Part shown: positions 1 through 6,725 of the stretch, one piece after another
How the letters are laid out: the number at the start of each line of letters is the position of its first letter
Position numbering within the stretch: the stretch's first letter is position 1
From: an uncultured Prevotella sp.
Lineage (GTDB): Bacteria > Bacteroidota > Bacteroidia > Bacteroidales > Bacteroidaceae
Assembly: GCA_934219025.1 (NCBI GenBank)
Contig: CAKQDG010000102.1
Location: forward strand, 1-7,754
Direction of reading: 5' to 3'
Length of the DNA stretch: 7,754 nucleotides
Notes under the pieces: generated by a model
What the model was told of the DNA's origin: nothing
What the model saw: only the letters and a program-made list of their open reading frames with translations
Database searches by the model: none
Made by a program: the position numbers and the translations under genes

Positions 1-2
1 AT

Positions 3-503
<501 letters not shown>

Positions 504-545
504 ATGCGGAAGTGCACTTCTGTTGAATAAATCATAAATTAGACC

Positions 546-596
546 GGGCAGGGGTTGCTGTGACAGCAACTCTTGCCCTTATATTTTCCCTTTTTC
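546..596 (+). terminator. Rho-independent terminator of the enolase gene
   Basis: A 15-bp stem pairs 546-560 with 564-578 around a TGA loop (561-563). All positions pair if two G-U wobbles are allowed. It is followed by a T-rich tail (579-595, broken by A and CCC). It lies just after the enolase stop and before the next promoter, so it probably insulates the two transcripts. Confidence 0.88.
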
Positions 597-651
597 ACCC
601 TTCGATGATAGTGGAGCTGGAAGTATCCCGATAAAATGTAAGTGTAATATT

Positions 652-682
652 TTTGCGGTTTGTATTAAATTTAATACATTTG
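652..682 (+). promoter_or_regulatory. Bacteroidetes-type promoter for the Rpn-family nuclease gene
   Basis: TTTG at 652-655 and TACATTTG at 675-682 are separated by 19 bp, matching the Bacteroidetes primary sigma consensus TTTG, 19-21 bp, TANNTTTG. Transcription would start near 690, leaving a leader of about 60 bases before the ATG at 750. A second TANNTTTG match (TATTTTTG, 648-655) lacks a good -33 partner. The spacer and the first bases of the -7 box form a perfect palindrome, which is listed separately. Confidence 0.7.
662..677. promoter_or_regulatory. 16-bp perfect palindrome over the promoter spacer and -7 box (candidate operator)
   Basis: GTATTAAATTTAATAC equals its own reverse complement with no mismatch. 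It occupies most of the spacer and overlaps the first three bases of the -7 box TACATTTG, a position where a bound dimeric repressor would block transcription. With no loop it cannot form an ordinary hairpin, which favours a DNA-binding site over an RNA structure. AT-rich DNA makes chance palindromes more likely, and no regulator gene is visible nearby, so the operator role is inference. Confidence 0.4.
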
Positions 683-749
683 CATGGAGTTTTGTGTAAT
701 ATCGTTTAGATACTTCGCAGATGCAACATAAACTAATGCGCTTTTTGTC

Positions 750-1622
750 ATGGAAGAGAAATATTTAAATCCACATACCGACTTTGGCTTTAAGCGACTG
801 TTCGGTTCTGAATTCAACAAAGAATTGTTGATAAGTTTCCTTAATGCCCTGTTTCATGGTGAGCAGAATGTAAGGGATGTGACGTATCTCAATTCTGAGC
901 AACTTGGCGACCGTATAGATGAGCGTCGCGCTGTGTTTGATGTATATTGCGAGAACGACAAGGGAGAGAAGTTTATTGTTGAGATGCAGAATATATATCA
1001 GGAGTTTTTCAAAGACCGCACAATATACTATTCCACTTTCCCTATCAGAGAGCAAGCCCGGCGTGGCGGCGACTGGGACTTTCATCTAAATTCCGTGTAT
1101 ACGGTAGGTCTGCTGAATTTTAACTTTGCAGAAGGATTGGAAGATGCAAGACGTTGGCATCATGAGGTGAAGTTGATGGAGGTGGACACAAAGAAGGTGT
1201 TTTATGATAAGCTCACTTATGTCTATGTCGAGATTCCAAAGTTTAACAAGAAGGAAGATGAACTGGAAACGATGTACGACAAGTGGATGTATGTGCTTAA
1301 GAATCTGTCTTCTCTGATGAGCCGTCCGGCAGCATTACAGGAGCGAGTATTTACCCGTTTGTTTGAACAAGCCGAAATATCAAAATTCAATTCCGACGAA
1401 CTGCGAATGTATGAAGACAGCGTAAATGCTTTCCGCGATATCGTTAATGCAATCAGAAGTGCTGAGAAAAAGAAATTTGCAGAGGGACGCGCAGAGGGAC
1501 GCGCAGAAGGCCGTGCAGAAGGTCGCGCAGAGATTGTCAGGGCGATGATTGCAAAGGGTATGGCAAAGGAATTGATAGCAGAATTGACGGGAATGTCTGT
1601 TGATGAGATTGATAGACTGTAG
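750..1622 (+). CDS. Rpn family recombination-promoting nuclease / PD-(D/E)XK putative transposase
   Basis: This 290-residue protein belongs to the large Rpn/PDDEXK_2 family, formerly annotated as putative transposases; studied members are DNA endonucleases that stimulate RecA-independent recombination. The N-terminal signature NPHTDFGFKRLFG (7-19) is typical. The probable PD-(D/E)XK core is FDVYCEND (Asp64) with IVEMQ (Glu78, Gln80), the E-x-Q variant usual here, followed by YYSTFPIREQ (93-102). Residues 244-259 are four tandem AEGR units, and the tail (264-290) ends in the common GMSVDEIDRL-type helical segment. Length is normal and nothing looks broken. ATG 750 is chosen because the signature starts seven codons later and the nearby ATGs at 721 and 736 are out of frame. 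It has its own promoter and ends 30 bp before the protease gene. It appears more AT-rich than enolase or the CE12 gene, which would fit horizontal acquisition. The family call is firm; its role here is unknown. Confidence 0.93.
   Translation: MEEKYLNPHTDFGFKRLFGSEFNKELLISFLNALFHGEQNVRDVTYLNSEQLGDRIDERRAVFDVYCENDKGEKFIVEMQNIYQEFFKDRTIYYSTFPIREQARRGGDWDFHLNSVYTVGLLNFNFAEGLEDARRWHHEVKLMEVDTKKVFYDKLTYVYVEIPKFNKKEDELETMYDKWMYVLKNLSSLMSRPAALQERVFTRLFEQAEISKFNSDELRMYEDSVNAFRDIVNAIRSAEKKKFAEGRAEGRAEGRAEGRAEIVRAMIAKGMAKELIAELTGMSVDEIDRL
1479..1526 (+). repeat. Four tandem 12-bp units encoding AEGR
   Basis: The copies are 1479-1490, 1491-1502, 1503-1514 and 1515-1526. The first two are identical (GCAGAGGGACGC). 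The third and fourth differ by A for G at position 6 and by changes in the last triplets. A partial fifth unit (GCAGAG) starts at 1527. The 12-bp period keeps the reading frame, so copy-number change by slippage would only lengthen or shorten the charged linker. Such AEGR/AEGK linkers are known near the C-terminus of many members of this family. Confidence 0.9.
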
Positions 1623-1652
1623 ATATGACAGAAAACAAAAAATTTTAATACT

Positions 1653-2726
1653 ATGTATAGCAGAAAGAATGTATTGCGACTGCTGGTGGTTGTGCTCGCC
1701 GTGTTGAGCCTCGCCGGTTGCAAGAAGAGTCCCGACAAGATTCTCGAGGAGAACGGACCGGGAGTGGTGATGATAGTAAACCAATACTATTACAAGATAA
1801 CGCTGCCAACGGGAGCCGAGTGGTATTTCACTGGCTTTGACAAAGACGGCGATATGGAAAACTTCACCTTCGACGAGAGCGAGATACAGAAGAACAAGGC
1901 GATGATTACCGGCACGGGATTCATCATCTCCCAAGACGGCAAGATATTGACCAACCGCCATGTTGCCACTCCGTCGATAGATTTCACCGATGCAAAACAT
2001 TCCGTGGAGAATGTGTTTAACTCGTTCAAGCAGATGATTCAGGAGCAGATGCAGCAGATGTCTACGCGCTACGACGAGCTGGAGAGCGAGAAGTCGGATT
2101 GCTACAGTTATGACTATTGGGGCGATGTGACGACAGACGAAGACAAACTCAACGAAATCAACGAGGAGCAGGCACAGCTCGGCGAGTCGTATAAGGCAGC
2201 CGTGGAGACATGGAACAAGATTGACAATATCGACGTGAGTGAAATCAAGATAGAACCGGTTTACGATGTGAGCGTGGCCTACAACAACACTTTCGTTACG
2301 AAAGTCTCCGACCTCGCGCCGTGTGTCGTTACCGCCGTGTCGAAAGACCAGGATGTGGACCTTGCTATGCTTCAGCTGAAGAACAAGAAGACACCCGATA
2401 CGGCTGCTGTTCTTGAGTTTGCCGATGACGACAGCGACATCAAGGTGGACGACAAACTGTATATGATTGGATATAATGCCGGCTTTAGCTTGTCGAACAC
2501 TTCCCAGGGCATAAAGGCACAGATCACGAGCGGCAACATCTCGCAAACGTCTGACAACAACAAGATTATGTACACCATACCCGCCTTGCCAGGTTCGAGC
2601 GGCAGTCCGGTGCTCAACGAATACGGCAAGATAGTAGCCGTGAACTTTGCCGGAGTTTCCACTACCCAGAGCTTCAACTACGGAATAAAGCTGAAGAAGG
2701 TGAAGCGGTTTATTGACGAAAACTGA
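1653..2726 (+). CDS. Lipoprotein trypsin-like (S1 family) serine protease
   Basis: This 357-residue exported protease starts with a lipoprotein signal peptide: MYSRKNVLR, a hydrophobic stretch to residue 20, and lipobox SLAGC with Cys23 as the lipidation site. The probable catalytic triad is His103 in LTNRHVA, Asp236 in DVDLAML and Ser316 in GSSGSP; TGTGFIIS (86-93) and AVNFAG (329-334) are also typical of trypsin-like/HtrA folds. The His-Asp spacing is large because residues about 115-200 form an acidic, glutamine-rich, probably coiled-coil insertion. The protein ends after the protease domain, with no PDZ, unlike HtrA/DegP. CKKSPDK after the lipid site lacks the acidic surface-export signal of many Bacteroidetes lipoproteins, so a periplasm-facing location is plausible but not certain. 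The gene lies 30 bp after the nuclease gene and 18 bp before the next, with no promoter motif between, so co-transcription is likely. Substrate unknown. Confidence 0.88.
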   Translation: MYSRKNVLRLLVVVLAVLSLAGCKKSPDKILEENGPGVVMIVNQYYYKITLPTGAEWYFTGFDKDGDMENFTFDESEIQKNKAMITGTGFIISQDGKILTNRHVATPSIDFTDAKHSVENVFNSFKQMIQEQMQQMSTRYDELESEKSDCYSYDYWGDVTTDEDKLNEINEEQAQLGESYKAAVETWNKIDNIDVSEIKIEPVYDVSVAYNNTFVTKVSDLAPCVVTAVSKDQDVDLAMLQLKNKKTPDTAAVLEFADDDSDIKVDDKLYMIGYNAGFSLSNTSQGIKAQITSGNISQTSDNNKIMYTIPALPGSSGSPVLNEYGKIVAVNFAGVSTTQSFNYGIKLKKVKRFIDEN

Positions 2727-2744
2727 TAAAAGATTAACATAAAA

Positions 2745-4211
2745 ATGAAAGTAACATTAGTACCGAAAATAGAGATAACAAGGAAGCATCCTAAGGGGAT
2801 GACCTGTGCCACCGATGCCGAATATGCACGGATAGCCACAGAGATTTTGAAGAAACTCGCCAAGCTCAATATCACCGACATCCCGGTGGAGGGACTGAAG
2901 AAAATCGCAGTGAACGTGGTGATGTATTTTGAAGACATCGTGTCGGGCACCGGTATCTGGAATGGCTTCACCAGTAAGGTGAAGGAGCTGTATGGCAGAC
3001 GCTTGCCGTTTTATGATGTGGACGAGAACAACTATTTCCTGGATGAGCCGAATTTCGAAGACATAAAGCTTATCGTGTGGTACACGATGCTCGAGGTGCA
3101 CCACGGAAAGATTGGAAATCCCGAAAATCCTTTCCTTGAGCAGATGGCAGATGTTGCCTATTCGGTGCTGGAAGACCATTACGAAACGGTGCCGGCAAAC
3201 GATGAACTGAAAAACTATCTATGTGCGCCGGAAAATTTCGACGACTTCTATAAGATGCGCGATGCGCTGAAATGGCTGTGCTACGGGTGCTACCTTACAT
3301 ACATCCCCAACATCGTGGAGCATCTTTTTGCGGCTGCCCGTGAATTTGCCCATTCAACACAGATGTATATGGACCCCGCATACTATCAGGTGGAGAGCCT
3401 GATGGCATACTCTCAAGAGATTGGTCCGCTGCAGCTTTTGCCGCAGCAGTGGCTCGGCATGATACTGCGTGCCGCAGGCAATGAGAAAGCGGCAAAGGAT
3501 GTTGAGGCGCAGCGTGTGATAGACTATCAGCCAAACAAGATTGTGGCTGTGGACGATGCCAACAACTGGACGTTTGAAGCTACCGACGGGGAGACCTTCA
3601 AGGTCTTGGAGTCGGAGCTGAATTTCCCTGCAGAGGAATGTAGGGATCGCAAGGTCGTGATAGGCAGCTTTGTGGAATACAGAGGCGAGTGGCATCTGAA
3701 CGGCGGTTGTGCATGGAGCGAGTCTCTGGATGATTATAATTCTATACACGACGACAAGATTGGCCATGACAAGTTGCATCCGGTCTACGACAAGCTGGTG
3801 AAAGAAAACGGAGGCAGTCGCCTGTTTTATTTTGCCGACACTGCCGCGCTGAAGAAGTTTGTTATGGAGAATATGCCGTTTGACGACGAGGTGAAAAAGA
3901 ATTTCAGTTTGCCCGAAGGACACGAGAAGATTGCCTTGTTTGTGCCCGAGGACTATGGCGACTTCCAGATATTCCCCGACGGGGCACTCTGCATCAAGGA
4001 TGAGCGCAACCCGTATTATAACGAGAAGTGGGCGCGCAACCAGTCGCTGAACTTTGTCTTGTCTGTCGGTCATGACATGCGCACATATCTTATCAGCAAC
4101 GGCATGCTGCCGGATGCCACGATAAACTCATCGAAGGGAGTGGAGCGTGGCAACGAGATTGTTCAGCAGAACTTCGACTTCATTACAAAGGCTGTGTCTT
4201 CGCGACTGTAA
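2745..4211 (+). CDS. DUF3843-like protein of unknown function
   Basis: The 488-residue product has no signal peptide and no clear transmembrane segment, so it is probably cytoplasmic. From memory of the family I assign it to DUF3843, a Bacteroidetes-restricted domain, on the block YFEDIVSGTGIWNGF (61-75), YGRRLPFYD (83-91) and EDIKLIVWY (105-113). The N-terminal half is largely helical and rich in aromatic residues. Residues about 262-325 look like a small beta domain (FKVLESELNFP, then VVIGSFVEYRGEWHLNGG), and the C-terminal 130 residues are mixed alpha/beta. No nuclease, ATPase or protease motif stands out. ATG 2745 is the first in frame after the protease stop 18 bp upstream, and the conserved residues begin soon after, so it is probably the third gene of the nuclease-protease transcript. 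A long hairpin with a T-run follows the stop. The reading frame is secure; the family name is likely but not checked by search. Confidence 0.82.
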   Translation: MKVTLVPKIEITRKHPKGMTCATDAEYARIATEILKKLAKLNITDIPVEGLKKIAVNVVMYFEDIVSGTGIWNGFTSKVKELYGRRLPFYDVDENNYFLDEPNFEDIKLIVWYTMLEVHHGKIGNPENPFLEQMADVAYSVLEDHYETVPANDELKNYLCAPENFDDFYKMRDALKWLCYGCYLTYIPNIVEHLFAAAREFAHSTQMYMDPAYYQVESLMAYSQEIGPLQLLPQQWLGMILRAAGNEKAAKDVEAQRVIDYQPNKIVAVDDANNWTFEATDGETFKVLESELNFPAEECRDRKVVIGSFVEYRGEWHLNGGCAWSESLDDYNSIHDDKIGHDKLHPVYDKLVKENGGSRLFYFADTAALKKFVMENMPFDDEVKKNFSLPEGHEKIALFVPEDYGDFQIFPDGALCIKDERNPYYNEKWARNQSLNFVLSVGHDMRTYLISNGMLPDATINSSKGVERGNEIVQQNFDFITKAVSSRL

Positions 4212-4235
4212 GAAGAAGAAAAAACTTAATATTGC

Positions 4236-4298
4236 AAGGTGGACAAATGCTGCAATTTGCCTGGAAAAGGGCCGATTGCTGCATTTGTCCACCTTTTT
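4236..4298 (+). terminator. Long hairpin with T-run ending the nuclease-protease-DUF3843 block
   Basis: A 21-nt arm at 4236-4256 pairs with 4275-4295 with one mismatch (T4251 opposite T4280). The 18-nt loop can add a short GCC/GGC pairing (4259-4261 with 4270-4272). The right arm runs into TTTTT at 4294-4298. This is a good rho-independent terminator between the block and the CE12 gene. The stem is longer than needed, so a palindromic repeat element exapted as a terminator is also possible. Confidence 0.75.
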
Positions 4299-4335
4299 CG
4301 TGTGTTTTTACCCCTGTGGTAAATAATGTTTTCAG

Positions 4336-4343
4336 TAATTTTG
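4336..4343 (+). promoter_or_regulatory. Candidate -7 box for the CE12 esterase gene
   Basis: TAATTTTG matches the Bacteroidetes -7 consensus TANNTTTG and lies about 40 bases before the ATG at 4385. No TTTG sits at the right distance upstream; only a weak TGTG (4315-4318) is near. That could mean a weak promoter or one needing an activator, as is common for polysaccharide-use genes. Confidence 0.5.
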
Positions 4344-4384
4344 CCCCCATAAAATTACTAACCAATAAAAACATTTCATAAGAC

Positions 4385-6277
4385 ATGAAACTGAAATTCA
4401 TTGCGGCAGCTGCTCTGGCTGCATGTGCCTCGCTCTGTGTCGAGGCAAGAAAAGTTCACACCATCGGCGACTCTACGATGGCAACCTACGACGAGAACAC
4501 AACCGTAACGCGCGGTTGGGGACAGATGTTCCAGCAGTTCTTCAAGGGCGACATCACGGTGAACAACCGTGCAAAAAACGGAGCCAGCAGCAAGAGCTTC
4601 TATGAGGAAAGCCCATACTGGCAGTCGGTGAAAAAGCAGATAGAGCCGGGCGACTATGTGCTCATACAGTTTGCCCACAACGACGAGAAGAGCAACGGAT
4701 GCGACGGCGACGAACTGAAAGCCTACTACAAGAGCATCGGCGACGATGCCAAGGCAAACAGCACCGACTACCGTGGCACTACGGCGAGCGGCACATACAA
4801 GGCATACCTGCGCAAGTATATCGAGGAGACACGTGCCCTCGGCGCAACACCGGTGTTGGTGGGAGCAATCTGCCGTAAATATTTCGACGGCACAACAATT
4901 CGCAGAAACGGCCGCCACGACCTCGGCGACAAGTTCGACCTTATTAAAGATGGCAAACTGACCACCGGCAACAAGGTTGCTGCCGACGACCACACATACG
5001 ACTACCCATACCAGATGAAACTCGTGGCAGAGGAGATGGGAGTGCAGTATCTCGACCTCACCACAGCCACCAAAGAGCTCTACGAGAGCTACGGCGACGC
5101 CAAGGCAAACGAACTGCTCTTCGACGGAAACGGAAGCACCCACACTTCGGCAATGGGAGCAACGCTGATTGCACGCCTCGCTGCCCAGCTGATGCAGAAG
5201 GCGGGCATCCTCGCGGAGAACATCAACCTGACGAGCGACCTCAGCGTGAACCCTCAGCAGCTCGATTTCGGACAGGCCTATAAGGGACAGACCGTAACGA
5301 AAGACCTGCAGATTAACGGCTTCGACCTGACTCCTGCAGAGGGCACGGTGACCATTGCTGCCGGCAACGGACTGCTCCTTTCTGCCGACGGCGAGAACTA
5401 TGGCTCAACTGCCACTCTCAGCTACAAGGAGGGCAACCTTATCGGTAGTGTGAAGGTGAAGTATGAATTCACCACCCCTGGCGACATAAACGAGAAAATC
5501 ACCGTTAGCTGCGGCGACAAGACCGTGGAGGTGCCAGTAGTGGGCAAGTGTATCGAACTTGCCGACGGCGTTCCAACATCAGCCTACTGGCGACTGGAGA
5601 AAGACGACGAGTGTGCCACAGAAGGTCCGGTAAACTCGCTCGGCGAGACATACAGCGAGATGAAACTCCAGAAATATTCTTCGCCGAATGCCAACACCAC
5701 ATGGCCAGAGGGCACCGGCTTTGATGCCACCCGCAAGACACAGCGCAACATCATCGAGGGCGAGGCTTGGCCAGAGGGCGAAATCGACGAGGTGTCTACA
5801 CGCTGGATTGAGTTTGCCGCAAAACCGGCAAAGGGCACAAAACTGAACGTAAACGAAATCAGCATGTATGTGTGCGGATGCGGCGGCAACGGAATGCGCT
5901 GCAAGATTTATTACTCTAAGGAGGATAACTTTGCCAATGCCGTGAACATTGCCGATTTCTCTGGGGCTATGAAGGCAAACGACATGATGGAGGTGAAGGC
6001 CACACCGGTGTTGGAGCTCAACGAGAACGAAACGCTCCGCGTGCGCATCTATCCTTGGTATAACGGTGCTGCTACGGGCAAGACAATCTGCGTGAGCGAC
6101 GTGAAGATTGCCGGCATGGCAGTGGATTCCACCAGTGGCATCAACACCGTGGACAACACCGAACTAACCCCCTCTGCCATATGCTATAATGTGAACGGCG
6201 TTCGCCAGAGCGGACTGCAGAAAGGTCTCAACATCGTTGTAGAGAACGGCAAGGCCAGGAAGGTGCTGAGCAAATAA
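4385..6277 (+). CDS. Secreted rhamnogalacturonan acetylesterase-like SGNH/GDSL hydrolase (CE12) with C-terminal beta domains
   Basis: This 630-residue extracytoplasmic enzyme probably removes acetyl groups from rhamnogalacturonan or related pectin. MKLKFIAAAALAACASLCVEA is a signal peptide, cleaved most simply after Ala21; LAAC (11-14) resembles a lipobox but lies unusually close to the start. SGNH blocks: HTIGDSTMATY (nucleophile Ser30), NRAKNGASS (Gly66), QFAHND (Asn99) and STHTSAMGA (His253). The catalytic domain spans about 22-275, with the CE12-like segment MGVQYLDLTT (218-227). The Asp expected three residues before the catalytic His is absent (Gly250); Asp247 is the nearest. Residues 283-390 look like an Ig-like beta domain and 395-580 like a beta-sandwich/carbohydrate-binding module. 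The tail (599-630, YNVNGVRQ, then KGLNIVVENGK) resembles the C-terminal cap of many Prevotella/Bacteroides secreted proteins. The gene stands alone between two terminators, with no SusC/SusD pair in view, and appears GC-richer than the nuclease gene. Pectin specificity is inferred from family resemblance. Confidence 0.88.
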   Translation: MKLKFIAAAALAACASLCVEARKVHTIGDSTMATYDENTTVTRGWGQMFQQFFKGDITVNNRAKNGASSKSFYEESPYWQSVKKQIEPGDYVLIQFAHNDEKSNGCDGDELKAYYKSIGDDAKANSTDYRGTTASGTYKAYLRKYIEETRALGATPVLVGAICRKYFDGTTIRRNGRHDLGDKFDLIKDGKLTTGNKVAADDHTYDYPYQMKLVAEEMGVQYLDLTTATKELYESYGDAKANELLFDGNGSTHTSAMGATLIARLAAQLMQKAGILAENINLTSDLSVNPQQLDFGQAYKGQTVTKDLQINGFDLTPAEGTVTIAAGNGLLLSADGENYGSTATLSYKEGNLIGSVKVKYEFTTPGDINEKITVSCGDKTVEVPVVGKCIELADGVPTSAYWRLEKDDECATEGPVNSLGETYSEMKLQKYSSPNANTTWPEGTGFDATRKTQRNIIEGEAWPEGEIDEVSTRWIEFAAKPAKGTKLNVNEISMYVCGCGGNGMRCKIYYSKEDNFANAVNIADFSGAMKANDMMEVKATPVLELNENETLRVRIYPWYNGAATGKTICVSDVKIAGMAVDSTSGINTVDNTELTPSAICYNVNGVRQSGLQKGLNIVVENGKARKVLSK

Positions 6278-6317
6278 AACAAGAATGTTAGTAGATTTGT
6301 AGATAAATTCAACCCCG

Positions 6318-6360
6318 TCCGGAAACACCATGTGATATGGCGTTTCCGGATTTTTCGTTT
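6318..6360 (+). terminator. Rho-independent terminator of the CE12 esterase gene
   Basis: The 14-nt arm TCCGGAAACACCAT (6318-6331) pairs with ATGGCGTTTCCGGA (6337-6350) with one A-C mismatch, around the loop GTGAT. It is followed directly by TTTTTCGTTT. It lies 40 bases after the esterase stop. Confidence 0.9.
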
Positions 6361-6378
6361 TTCCCCGAAATCCGACTT

Positions 6379-6553
6379 TTAGAACACTTTTCCCAAACCC
6401 CTTGATTTTGTAAGCTTTTCAGCCGAGCATCGCTTTTCGGGGAGCAAAGCATTGCTTCTCTCCCGAAAAAGCATTGCTTTGTCCCAAAAGAAGCGTTGCT
6501 TAGCTCTCGCGGTGTCTGTTTTCTTTACAAAACCAAGCAAAAAAGTGTTCTAA
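6379..6553. mobile_element. Candidate MITE-like palindromic element, 175 bp, non-coding
   Basis: The ends are a perfect 13-bp inverted repeat, TTAGAACACTTTT (6379-6391) and AAAAGTGTTCTAA (6541-6553). A second inverted pair lies inside: CTTGATTTTGTAA (6401-6413) against TTACAAAACCAAG (6525-6537), with one mismatch. Directly outside both ends is ACTT (6375-6378 and 6554-6557), a possible 4-bp target-site duplication. The interior holds four copies of a 22-bp unit. No open frame of useful size lies inside, so any movement would need a transposase supplied elsewhere. It sits just past a terminator in a gene-free stretch, a usual place for MITEs. A large structured RNA or a non-mobile intergenic repeat family are alternatives. 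Confidence 0.5.
6427..6514. repeat. Four-copy array with an exact 22-bp period inside the palindromic element
   Basis: The core GCRTYGCTT occurs at 6427, 6449, 6471 and 6493, each exactly 22 bases after the last: GCATCGCTT, GCATTGCTT, GCATTGCTT, GCGTTGCTT. With flanking bases most copies form the near-palindrome AAGCATTGCTT. The 13 bases between cores are related but alternate in orientation: TTCGGGGAG after the first, CTCTCCCGAA after the second. Adjacent copies can therefore also fold into a hairpin. The spacing is too short and the spacers too similar for a CRISPR array. Confidence 0.75.
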
Positions 6554-6557
6554 ACTT

Positions 6558-6715
6558 CTTATTTCTGTTTATCAGTCTGAGTATGAGCTGTTTACGCGGA
6601 CAAATGCCAGTTGGAATACCTATGGCTCTTCAAATGGGTGCTTCTTTGAATTTGGAGTGATAAATATATATCAAAAATAGGCCCGCAAAGTTTCGCTACT
6701 TGAATTGCATTTTAC
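6558..6715. other. Intergenic remainder with no convincing gene
   Basis: Between the palindromic element and the next promoter I see no gene. The longest hint is a 25-codon frame, ATG 6583 to TGA 6660 (MSCLRGQMPVGIPMALQ...), open upstream into the element and without a promoter or recognisable domain. It could be a decayed gene remnant, but nothing supports expression. From about 6660 the sequence is AT-rich. Confidence 0.4.
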
Positions 6716-6725
6716 TTTTTGCGGT

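Noticed and set aside
509..520. Perfect 12-bp palindrome GAAGTGCACTTC just after the enolase stop
   Set aside because: Palindromes this short occur by chance in a window of this size; it lies between a stop codon and a terminator, where no operator is needed.
750..1622. Insertion sequence with the Rpn gene as its transposase
   Set aside because: The old family name suggests a transposase, but I found no terminal inverted repeats or target duplication around the gene, and it appears to sit in a longer transcript.
1380..2546. A 388-codon open frame on the minus strand across the end of the nuclease gene and most of the protease gene
   Set aside because: It overlaps two well-recognised + strand proteins, its translation shows no domain, and it arises from codon bias on the opposite strand.
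4376..5143. A 255-codon minus-strand open frame opposite the esterase gene
   Set aside because: It lies fully opposite the conserved SGNH catalytic domain, and its Val/Cys/Leu-rich translation looks like the complement of GAC/AAC/GGC-rich codons.
6427..6514. CRISPR array
   Set aside because: The period is only 22 bp with 9-11 bp cores, the spacers are related to each other, and no cas gene is present.
4241..6607. Shared 10-mer GGACAAATGC at 4241-4250 and 6598-6607
   Set aside because: Many 10-mer matches are expected by chance in this much sequence, and the surrounding bases do not align.
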